This document shows positions 5,896 through 11,967 of a stretch of DNA of 21,319 nt, piece after piece. Origin of the DNA: Pseudomonadota bacterium (GTDB lineage Bacteria; Pseudomonadota; Gammaproteobacteria; Xanthomonadales; Rhodanobacteraceae); NCBI GenBank assembly GCA_023412995.1, contig JAEZQS010000308.1, positions 1 through 21,319 of the forward strand, read 5' to 3'. Each line of letters opens with the position of its first letter. Position 1 is the stretch's first letter. The notes under the pieces were generated by a model that worked only from the letters and a program-made list of their open reading frames with translations, did not search any database and was not told the DNA's origin. A program made the position numbers and the translations under genes.

Positions 5896-6279
5896 TCAGT
5901 CGCCGCCGTGCAATTTGTTCCACAGGTAGTGCAGCAGTGCATCGGATGTATTGCGCGCCATGGCGGAAGTCGCCGCGCGTAGCCTGCGAAGTTCAGCGCC
6001 ACCTTGTGTTTGCGGTGACGCCTCGCCCAATGCCTGCAATGCCGCGTCAGCCACGATGCCGGGAATTGCGGCGCGCAGTTCCACAATCAGCGCCGCGCGC
6101 CCCGAGTCTTTGCGCTCGCGTGCCTCGCGCCATTGCCGCACGGCTTCGATATCAACCGTGAGCGCGTGCCCGCGACCGCGCCGGCCAGGTGACGTACACG
6201 GGCACCCTTCGCGAACCCATCGGCGCACGGTGCCCGGACGCTCGCCTAGCTCCTTGGCGGCTTCCGTAACCGGCATCAT
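5896..6279 (-). CDS. HTH DNA-binding protein (MerR/Nu1-like)
   Basis: 127 aa. The N-terminal half is a winged-helix-like module: VTEAAKELGERPGTVRRWVREGCP is the helix-turn-helix, then an RRGRGHALTVDIEAVRQW wing and helix, as in Nu1-type small terminases and excisionase-like proteins. The C-terminal half (RAALIVELRAAIPGIVADAALQ... to LHYLWNKL) is helical and may oligomerise. GGAGGT lies 6 nt before the ATG, and the start overlaps the upstream gene stop (ATGA). It sits immediately before the capsid gene, so it could regulate the late genes or be a second DNA-packaging protein beside the P27-like TerS. The family call is moderate; the role is open. Confidence 0.7.
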   Translation of the reverse strand: MMPVTEAAKELGERPGTVRRWVREGCPCTSPGRRGRGHALTVDIEAVRQWREARERKDSGRAALIVELRAAIPGIVADAALQALGEASPQTQGGAELRRLRAATSAMARNTSDALLHYLWNKLHGGD

Positions 6280-6935
6280 GGCGTGACCTCCGGCCGAAAC
6301 TCGGCGCAGTAGCGGGACGCGCGCGGATACGTCGGCGCCTCGCTCGGCATCGGCTCGCGCGTGGCAGTGCAGGTGCCCATGCCAGCAGCCGGGTTCACGC
6401 TGTCGCGAATGAAGTGCCGGCACTCGGCGCACGTCACCAGCGGTCGCGGGATCGCGTCGCGGTTGCGGACGTGGCACCAGGGGCAACCGAGTACGCGCGG
6501 CCAGCCTGCGACGATAGGCGCGGCGCTCGCCACCTCCGGCGCCAGCCATACGGGACCGCAGGCGCGGCACAGTGCCGGTGCGGTTTCGTCGGCCGGCCGC
6601 TGGCCTCGCTCGCGCAGGTCGGCATCGGCCAGCGCACGGACATAGGCGCGCAGGGTTTCATCGGCGAGCCCGGCGCACGCCTCCACGTCGGCACCGTCCA
6701 GTGCATGTATCAGGTCCGGCGCGATGCCCTCGGCGCCGGCCAGGGTCAGCAGGTGTTCGCGGATGCCGCCAGCCAGTGCGGCCAGGATCGCCGGCTTGGC
6801 ACCGGCTAGCATCTCCCGCAGCTCCGGCGTGAGGGTTCCGGCTGGCGCCTCCACGCGCAGCCGGTCCCCATGGGCGGTAAGGCGCACGCCACGCCCGGCA
6901 AGGTCGCGGATCAGGTTTTCGGCGGTCGCGCTCAT
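6276..6935 (-). CDS. TubC-N-like domain protein with zinc ribbons
   Basis: 219 aa, cytoplasmic. Residues 5-52 (LIRDLAGRGVRLTAHGDRLRVEAP... to ILAAL) match the TubC N-terminal docking-domain pattern often seen on replication proteins of integrated elements. The middle is helical and acidic. The C-terminus has two Cys sets: C123-C126 with C151-C154, and C169-C172 with C189 and C210, suggesting two zinc sites. It is coupled by ATGA to the TOPRIM/helicase gene before it and to the HTH gene after it. A role as adaptor in the element's replication complex is inferred. Confidence 0.72.
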   Translation of the reverse strand: MSATAENLIRDLAGRGVRLTAHGDRLRVEAPAGTLTPELREMLAGAKPAILAALAGGIREHLLTLAGAEGIAPDLIHALDGADVEACAGLADETLRAYVRALADADLRERGQRPADETAPALCRACGPVWLAPEVASAAPIVAGWPRVLGCPWCHVRNRDAIPRPLVTCAECRHFIRDSVNPAAGMGTCTATREPMPSEAPTYPRASRYCAEFRPEVTP

Positions 6936-9025
6936 AGGTCGATCGCCTCCGTGCCTTCCATCCCCGCCGGCAGGGGTGTTCTATCCGTAACAGCGTCACA
7001 ACCCGCGCCACGCCTGGCTTTCGGCGTGCTTTCATCCGTAACACGATGGTCGGTTGTGACGGATGGAAAAGCCCGCAAACCCGCGCCAGCATTGGCTTGT
7101 GACGGTGTTACGGATGAAACCTCCCCCTCGCCGGAAAGGTAGCGGTCGAACGCATCCGTGAACGCGGATCGCAGGTAGCCTTTCGCGGTCTGCGCCCCGA
7201 TGCGGATGGTGCCTGGCCGGATGCCGAACTCCGCCAGGCGCGCGGACAGTTGACGCGCGCTCATCGGTCGGCCCCGGTTCCATGTCGGCCACGGGGATTC
7301 CTCATCGGCTACCAGTGCCGCCAGCAGCTCCGCAGTCGCCAGACGATCGCGTGTTCCGTAGGCCTCGCGAATGTCCGCCAGCAGCTCGGCGTTCACGCTA
7401 GGCGCGTCGCCCTCGACGCCATGCAGCGCCATGGCAGCGTGGCGGGCCAGCTTCGGCCAGTCGCCCCCGGCAGCATCCGCGATCGCCAGCAACGGTTCCC
7501 AGCAATCGTTGGCGCGGTCGTGCATGCCCTCGACCGGCGCCGGTCGCGCCGCGGCGATGCGGGTGCGGTTGTCATCCGTCCACCGCACGATCCGTGCAGC
7601 CAGCACGTTCCACTGGTGCGGGTCGGAGTGCCGCAGATTCTCCACGCGCTCGCCCGGCGTCTTTCGCCGCAGCCGTAGCGGGATGCTGCGGTCGGCCAGC
7701 GTGTCGGCCAGCTTGCCAATGCCGCACAGCGCCTTTGGCGCCCAGACGCTAAAGCGGGTCGGCGTATGGTCGTCGCCTACACAGCGGATCACGAACGCGC
7801 CATCCCGGTACAGCCCGGCATTCAAGATGCCGCGCGCTTCCTCATTCTCGCGAAGGAAGCTATCCACCTCGTCTATCAGCAGCGTCGGCGCCCAAAGCTC
7901 GATGCTGCGGAACAGCGCGGCCGTTGCGATGTTCGATGCGATCAACGGGCGGCGGACAACCCGGCCCAGGACGTTCAGCAGGATCGTTTTGCCGCACCGC
8001 TTTTCAGGCGCGGTGACGTTCGCAATGGGCGACACGGTGCAGGCATCCGCCAGGTGCGTATGCAGCGCCCACAGGACCGCGGCCCGGATCGTCGGCTCAT
8101 CGGCAATCACGAACCGTCGGAACTGCGCGTTCAGGTCGCCCAGCAACGCGGCTCCGTCCACCGGCTCCGCCCACGGCTCGATATCCTCGAACACGTCGGC
8201 GTCACCAGCCGCTTCCCCGGCGGCTGCCGTGAGTCGGTCCAGCTCGCCTACCGGAACCCGCGCCTCCTTGGCTTGTGCCCGCACTCGGGCATAGCGCGCC
8301 GGCTCCTGCGCCCGGATGCGTCGCAGCTCGGCGAGGATCGCCGGCTCGAACAGCGCACCGGGATCGACCACGGACGCGGATAGCGCCTGGGCGACGGCAT
8401 CGCCTTCCTTGCCGCCGACACGCGCCAGCGCCACTACATGCTCGGCGGTCGCTTCCGGGTGCATCGCCAGCCAATCCACGCAATCGCCCTTCTCGGGCAA
8501 CCCGAGTGCGCCCACGTCCACCTTCTCGACGGTGCATCCGATCCGCGCCAGGAACTCGGCGATGGCATCGGCGTAGCGCGCGCCGGCCGCGTCAAGGTCC
8601 GGCCAGACGACGCAGTGTCGGCCGCGTAGTGGCGTCCAGTCCGCGGCAGCGGCGGAGTCGGCCGCGCCGCTTGTCGTGGCGGTCAGGCCCAACCCGGCCA
8701 GCGCATCGGCGCAGGATTCGCCCTCCACGATCCAGACGACGGCGGCGGGGTCGGCTGCCAGGTCTGGCAGGCGATATAGCGGCTTTCCCTCGGCGGGTGC
8801 CGGCGGCTCGCCGATGCTGTAGCCGTCGCTGGCCCGGTGCATCGGACGTATCCACTTGCGGCCATCGGGATGCTTCAGCCGGATGCGATGGAACAGGGGT
8901 TGTCCGCTCGCGTCGGCATAGCAGTGCAGGCCGGCAGGGACGAATCCCTTGCGGCGTGCACCGGCTGTCAGACGGTGCGCGGCATCCTCCGCGGACTCAG
9001 GTGATTCCTTCAGGACGGCACTCAT
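6932..9025 (-). CDS. TOPRIM + DUF3631 helicase-like replication protein
   Basis: 697 aa. The N-terminal ~100 residues resemble the primase-associated lead-in of phage and P4-like primases (GLHCYADASGQPLFHRIR, HPDGRKWIRP). A TOPRIM-like segment follows with IVEGE (Glu102) and WPDLDAAG (Asp143, Asp145). Residues about 300-500 form the DUF3631 P-loop module: Walker-A-like APEKRCGKT (339-347), Walker B TLLIDEVD (381-388), and the basic IPLRLRRK. The last ~100 residues (RDRLATAELLAAL... RLAEFGIRP) fit the DUF3631 C-terminal winged helix. The start at 9025 overlaps the CHC2 gene stop (ATGA). It probably unwinds or primes element DNA together with the CHC2 protein. Confidence 0.87.
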   Translation of the reverse strand: MSAVLKESPESAEDAAHRLTAGARRKGFVPAGLHCYADASGQPLFHRIRLKHPDGRKWIRPMHRASDGYSIGEPPAPAEGKPLYRLPDLAADPAAVVWIVEGESCADALAGLGLTATTSGAADSAAAADWTPLRGRHCVVWPDLDAAGARYADAIAEFLARIGCTVEKVDVGALGLPEKGDCVDWLAMHPEATAEHVVALARVGGKEGDAVAQALSASVVDPGALFEPAILAELRRIRAQEPARYARVRAQAKEARVPVGELDRLTAAAGEAAGDADVFEDIEPWAEPVDGAALLGDLNAQFRRFVIADEPTIRAAVLWALHTHLADACTVSPIANVTAPEKRCGKTILLNVLGRVVRRPLIASNIATAALFRSIELWAPTLLIDEVDSFLRENEEARGILNAGLYRDGAFVIRCVGDDHTPTRFSVWAPKALCGIGKLADTLADRSIPLRLRRKTPGERVENLRHSDPHQWNVLAARIVRWTDDNRTRIAAARPAPVEGMHDRANDCWEPLLAIADAAGGDWPKLARHAAMALHGVEGDAPSVNAELLADIREAYGTRDRLATAELLAALVADEESPWPTWNRGRPMSARQLSARLAEFGIRPGTIRIGAQTAKGYLRSAFTDAFDRYLSGEGEVSSVTPSQANAGAGLRAFPSVTTDHRVTDESTPKARRGAGCDAVTDRTPLPAGMEGTEAIDL

Positions 9026-9426
9026 CGCGCGGCCCTCAGCAGGTCGCGGACGGCATCCTTGAACGCCAGGCCGGTGCGGCGCATATGGAAGGCCAGCAAG
9101 TCGCCGCGTGCCTCGCATCCATGGCAGCGGAAACCGCCGGTAAGGATGTTCGCCGATGCGCTCGCGTGCGCGTCCTGGTGGAACGGGCAGCGGCAGGCAG
9201 CCCAGCCCTTCGCATCGGCACGGGCCAGCTTGCCCAAAGCCGCCGCGTAGTAGCGGGCAGGATCAGGCATGCGGGCGCGCCAGTTTGCCGGCAGGCTGCG
9301 TGACGTTTGGACGTCTAGACGGCTGGATTGCGAGCGGCCCGTGAGTGCGGCATAATCAATCCGTCCGCCAAGACGATTGGAATGCCCGGAGCCCGCCATG
9401 CGCGGGTTTCGCGTTTCAGGCGCCAT
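9022..9426 (-). CDS. CHC2 zinc-finger (DnaG-like N-terminal) primase component
   Basis: 134 aa. The C-terminal half is a clear CHC2 primase zinc finger: CRCPFHQD, then FRCHGCEARGDL, with ligands Cys80, His83, Cys101, Cys104, followed by the typical LAFHMRRTGLAFKDAVRDL helix. It carries the zinc-binding part of a primase, while the TOPRIM part is in the next gene, joined by an ATGA overlap. The start at 9426 is chosen for its GGGAGG Shine-Dalgarno 8 nt upstream; a shorter start at 9270 (MPDPARYY) has no visible site but keeps the whole domain. The ~50-residue basic N-terminal extension is therefore less certain. Confidence 0.85.
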   Translation of the reverse strand: MAPETRNPRMAGSGHSNRLGGRIDYAALTGRSQSSRLDVQTSRSLPANWRARMPDPARYYAAALGKLARADAKGWAACRCPFHQDAHASASANILTGGFRCHGCEARGDLLAFHMRRTGLAFKDAVRDLLRAAR

Positions 9427-9646
9427 GGTCGGCACCTCCCACGCGCAGCTCCGTCAACACGCGGCGGACGCCCTCGACGGTGCGTGTCGCTGCCTCCAGG
9501 TCGCCCGCAAGGTCGGATCGCTCGATCGCATCGGCCAGGTGCGCCAGGCTTATGCAGCCCTCGACCAGCTCCGCGACCAGCTCGTCACGGGTGCGCGTGC
9601 GATGGCCCAGGCGGGCCGCGTCGAAACTCAGGATGGCGGCGGTCAT
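9416..9646 (-). CDS. Hypothetical 76-aa helical protein
   Basis: Unrecognised. After MTAAILSFDAARLGHR it is almost wholly predicted helix (RDELVAELVEGCISLAHLADAIER, then EAATRTVEGVRRVLTEL), of the length and amphipathic pattern of a small dimeric protein. The ATG overlaps the stop of the AlpA-like gene (ATGA), and its own stop overlaps the CHC2 gene start by 11 nt. It is in the replication/regulation block; no function can be read from it. Confidence 0.62.
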   Translation of the reverse strand: MTAAILSFDAARLGHRTRTRDELVAELVEGCISLAHLADAIERSDLAGDLEAATRTVEGVRRVLTELRVGGADHGA

Positions 9647-9885
9647 GCGCTCGCCCTCCGCTCCGCGGATCGGGCGCGATACACAACCGGCTTCCCGGCG
9701 TCGCTCTGCGCTTGCAGGTAATCCACCCACGCGCGCACTGCGTCGGGTCTGGCGAAGCGCCTGCGTCCGACCAGGAACGTTTCAAGGTGGCCGGCGCGGA
9801 TGGCGTCGTGGACCACGGGCAAGCTCTCGCCCGTGGCTTCAACAATGGCCTGAAGGCTCAGCTTCAGGGGTTCGATCTTCGGCAT
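9643..9885 (-). CDS. AlpA/excisionase-like HTH regulator
   Basis: 80 aa. The N-terminal part carries an HTH of the excisionase/AlpA (HTH_17) type: LSLQAIVEATGESLPVVHDAIRAG, then the beta-wing HLETFLVGRRRFARPDAVRAWVDYL. In satellites and prophages such proteins direct excision or act as master activators, so it is a candidate switch for this element. It heads the segment after an 81-nt intergenic gap. Its GGAGAGAG Shine-Dalgarno is locked in an inverted repeat (9889-9928), suggesting control of its own translation. Confidence 0.72.
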   Translation of the reverse strand: MPKIEPLKLSLQAIVEATGESLPVVHDAIRAGHLETFLVGRRRFARPDAVRAWVDYLQAQSDAGKPVVYRARSAERRASA

Positions 9886-9888
9886 TCT

Positions 9889-9928
9889 CTCTCTCCGTCG
9901 CGCCGCGATATGTCGCGGCTGGAGAGAG
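9889..9928 (-). promoter_or_regulatory. Nested inverted repeat covering the Shine-Dalgarno of the AlpA-like gene
   Basis: CTCTCTCC (9889-9896) pairs with GGAGAGAG (9921-9928); inside, CCGCGA (9903-9908) pairs with TCGCGG (9913-9918) around a 4-nt loop. On the minus-strand RNA, the GGAGAGAG beside the ATG at 9885 is one arm of the outer stem, so ribosome access may be blocked. The inner 16-bp dyad could equally be a DNA operator. Confidence 0.5.
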
Positions 9929-9943
9929 CGTGCGGGCGCCTAC

Positions 9944-9977
9944 TGGCCCACTAAAAGTCCCGGTCCTTATTGGGCCA
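9944..9977 (-). terminator. Weak hairpin after the 164-aa gene
   Basis: TGGCCCA (9944-9950) and TGGGCCA (9971-9977) form a 7-bp stem with a 20-nt loop spanning the stop codon of the 164-aa gene. No run of T follows on the minus strand. A terminator separating integrase expression from the replication block is possible but weak. Confidence 0.25.
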
Positions 9978-10461
9978 ACTTCTGATTGTTCTTTCCGTGC
10001 TTCTTCGCCGCAACTTCCATGATTTTTTGCCGGAGCCTTGCTCGCACTAAGCCTTCATCGGTTACGTCCTGCCACCGTAGATAGATGTTTTTCACCCGCT
10101 TAGCCGTAATTCGCTCGTCAGGCCATGCTTTAAGTTCTTTCGCCACCGCTCGATATGTTTGCTCCGCGCTGGCGTAGTCCTTGCGCAGTTCCGAGACTCG
10201 CCCTGCTATCCAGATATCGCGTGCCTGATTCCGCGGGGCGCCGCGCTGTTGGACATGCAGCGCCACGTTTGCGTCTGTTCCATTCGCAACATCAAGCAAC
10301 ATGCTGGCAAGTAGTTTTGCAGCATCACGTGGGATGCCGTTCTGTAGGAGCAGGGCCAGCTCGACCATAAGAAACTTCCCTGCAGCCGCGTCCCCGTCCA
10401 GCGCGTCAGCGAGGGACAAGAGGTAAGGCATGCGCAGCTGTTGTTCCACGCTCGACTTCAT
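9967..10461 (-). CDS. Hypothetical 164-aa protein of low GC (possible cargo)
   Basis: Unrecognised, soluble and largely helical (LLSLADALDGDAAAGKFL, DAAKLLASMLLDVANG), with a basic C-terminus (RQKIMEVAAKKHGKNNQK). Its ATG overlaps the integrase stop (ATGA). A hand count of 9961-10380 gives about 55% GC, whereas sampled lines of the integrase and replication genes give 65-73%, so it probably came from elsewhere. Its place between the integrase and regulator genes is where satellites often carry accessory genes. Neither a defence nor a toxin motif is visible, so no function is assigned. Confidence 0.7.
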   Translation of the reverse strand: MKSSVEQQLRMPYLLSLADALDGDAAAGKFLMVELALLLQNGIPRDAAKLLASMLLDVANGTDANVALHVQQRGAPRNQARDIWIAGRVSELRKDYASAEQTYRAVAKELKAWPDERITAKRVKNIYLRWQDVTDEGLVRARLRQKIMEVAAKKHGKNNQKLAQ

Positions 10462-11642
10462 CGCCCACTCCCCAACATTGCCACGGCATCCGCCAGGTGC
10501 GACGGTGCCAGGTGCGCGTAGCGCAAAGTCGTGGCAAGGCTCGCGTGCCCTAGCAGCTCGCGCACGGTGTTCAACGGAACTCCGCGCATGACCAGCTTGG
10601 ATGCGAAGTCGTGCCGCAGGTCATGCCAGCGGAAGCCGGTGATGCCAGCGTCGGCCAGAAGTGCGCGCCATGCCGTCTTTGCGTCCAGCAACCCGAAGAC
10701 GCGCCCATCGTCCTTGCGTTGCGTGCGCCAGCGTTTCAGCACGGCCAGCGCCTCGGCATTCAGCGGAAGGTGCCGCGCCTTGCCGGACTTGGCATTCTCC
10801 GCGCGGACGGTCAGCATCTTGCCCGGCAGGTTCACGTCGGCCCATTCCAGCGCGATCAGCTCGCCGCGCCGCATGCCGGTATTCAGCGACAGCAGGACCA
10901 TGGGCATCAGGTGATCGGCATAGCCCTTGATCGCCGGCAGCGGCGCTATGCCGCGATCCTCTCGCCAGCCGTTGCCGGATTCGCGCCGCTCGCGGAACTG
11001 CGCCTCGCGCGCGTCCAGTGCCTTGCGCAGCGCCTTTTCCTCAGCCGGTGTCAGGTAGCGCACGCGGCTGTTGTCCTCGCCCTTGGCGCGCTTCACGCTT
11101 CGCAGCGGATGTTCCTGCAACAAGCCCCACTCGACCGCCTTTGACAACGCGCCCCGCAGGCGTCCCACGTCACGGTTTACGGTCGCCGGCTTGATCCCGG
11201 CGCGCAGCCGCGCGGCCTTGTATTTCTCGACCGTCCAGGCGTTCACGTCTGCCAGCGGCTTGCGGTACAGGTCGCCGAACTCCGCCTCTAGTACCGCAAT
11301 GTTCCGATCGCCCGTGCGTCGCTCCGCAGCGAACCATGGCGCGTAGTGGTCACGGATGAAGTCGCCAAAGGTCGTCACCTTCACCTTCGGCTTTGGTCGC
11401 TCGCCGGTGGCGGCGAACTCCCCGATCTTGGCCTTGGCCTGCACGCGCGCGCCCTCGACCGTCAGCACGGGATAGCGGCCAAGCCGGACGCGGACGCCCC
11501 GCGTCAGCTCGACATAGAACGTCTTGACGCCCGACGGCTGCACGCGCAGCAGCAGGCCGACGATATCGGCGTCGCGTATCTCATACGGCGCCTTGAACGG
11601 CTTTGCGCCTTCCACCGTGCGCAGCGTCAGCCTCGTCTTCAT
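10458..11642 (-). CDS. Tyrosine-family site-specific integrase
   Basis: 394 aa. The N-terminal DUF4102-like arm-binding domain (MKTRLTLRTVEGAKPFKAPYEI split at DADIVGLLLRVQPSG, and VRLGRYP) is followed by a core-binding SAM-like domain (~90-180) and the catalytic domain. Catalytic residues are all visible: Arg258 in NTGMRRGEL, His340 and Arg343 in WHDLRHDFAS, His366 in LLGHASLATT, and the nucleophile Tyr375 in RYAHL; Lys285 or Lys288 is the likely beta-hairpin lysine. GGGAG lies 6 nt before the ATG. It lies next to attR, at the end away from the intact tRNA, and is transcribed into the element. It presumably recombines the 43-bp tRNA core sites. Confidence 0.95.
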   Translation of the reverse strand: MKTRLTLRTVEGAKPFKAPYEIRDADIVGLLLRVQPSGVKTFYVELTRGVRVRLGRYPVLTVEGARVQAKAKIGEFAATGERPKPKVKVTTFGDFIRDHYAPWFAAERRTGDRNIAVLEAEFGDLYRKPLADVNAWTVEKYKAARLRAGIKPATVNRDVGRLRGALSKAVEWGLLQEHPLRSVKRAKGEDNSRVRYLTPAEEKALRKALDAREAQFRERRESGNGWREDRGIAPLPAIKGYADHLMPMVLLSLNTGMRRGELIALEWADVNLPGKMLTVRAENAKSGKARHLPLNAEALAVLKRWRTQRKDDGRVFGLLDAKTAWRALLADAGITGFRWHDLRHDFASKLVMRGVPLNTVRELLGHASLATTLRYAHLAPSHLADAVAMLGSGR

Positions 11643-11724
11643 CGCGAACTCCCAGGCGCCTTGGCCCTAAGTGCGCCGGCCGCGGACTTCCCTCGAAACC
11701 GGAAGTGCCAGACGAGCGGCGGCA

Positions 11725-11806
11725 TAAGTGCAGGGTAAGTGCAACAGGGCGCATTCTGCGACGTTTCGCGACGGTTCGCAAGGATGTAAGCGGTTGATTC
11801 TGCGAC
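11725..11806. promoter_or_regulatory. Putative integrase arm-type sites, attR side
   Basis: TAAGTGCAG-GG-TAAGTGCA (11725-11743) matches the attL-side pair at 2038-2056; a further TAAGTGCG lies at 11668. GCGACGTTTCGCGACG (11758-11773) and TTGATTCT (11794-11801) are inverted counterparts of attL-side sites, and ATTCTGCGAC is repeated at 11753-11762 and 11797-11806. The integrase promoter must also lie in this 200-bp stretch, so integrase autoregulation is possible. Confidence 0.5.
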
Positions 11807-11840
11807 TAAGTGATTGATCCTGAACCAGTGGTAATTTCCA

Positions 11841-11883
11841 CTCCTAAGGGCGAGGTCACAGGTTCGAATCCTGTCGGGGTCGC
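11841..11883 (+). repeat. attR: 43-bp tRNA 3'-half repeat
   Basis: Exact copy of 1947-1989. Only the 3' half of tRNA-Arg is present, without acceptor 5' strand, D arm or 5' anticodon stem, so this is an attachment-site remnant and not a second tRNA gene. Confidence 0.93.
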
Positions 11884-11913
11884 CAGCCGGCGGACCGGAC
11901 TGGCGCGGGCTGC

Positions 11914-11919
11914 TAGAAT
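11914..11919 (+). promoter_or_regulatory. -10 box before the ALDH gene
   Basis: TAGAAT in the context TGCTAGAATGGGCG, 48 nt before the ATG, closely matching the tRNA and pyrD -10 contexts. Before integration this stretch followed the tRNA gene directly. Confidence 0.45.
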
Positions 11920-11967
11920 GGGCGGTTTCGCGCGCCCCTGCGGCGTGCCCCGCCCAACGGAGTCCCC

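Larger units (their letters stand above)
1947..11883. mobile_element. Integrated phage-satellite-like element in tRNA-Arg(CCT)
   Basis: Bounded by an exact 43-bp direct repeat (1947-1989 and 11841-11883); the inserted length is 9,894 bp. The flanking bases differ (1946 c versus 11840 a; 1990 a versus 11884 c), so the repeat ends are sharp. The interior encodes a tyrosine integrase, HTH proteins, replication proteins, an HK97-type capsid protein, a prohead protease and a P27-like small terminase, all on the minus strand, while the host genes on both sides are on the plus strand. No portal, large terminase, tail or lysis gene is present. The gene content fits a satellite rather than a full prophage; it is judged intact rather than decayed because all recognisable frames are open. 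Confidence 0.9.

Noticed and set aside
11841..11883. A second tRNA-Arg
   Set aside because: Only the 3' half is present; the 5' acceptor strand and D arm are missing, so it is attR.
1947..11883. Complete or defective ordinary prophage
   Set aside because: There are no remnants of portal, large terminase, tail or lysis genes and no broken frames, while genes are tightly packed; a satellite fits better, although an ancient deletion cannot be excluded.
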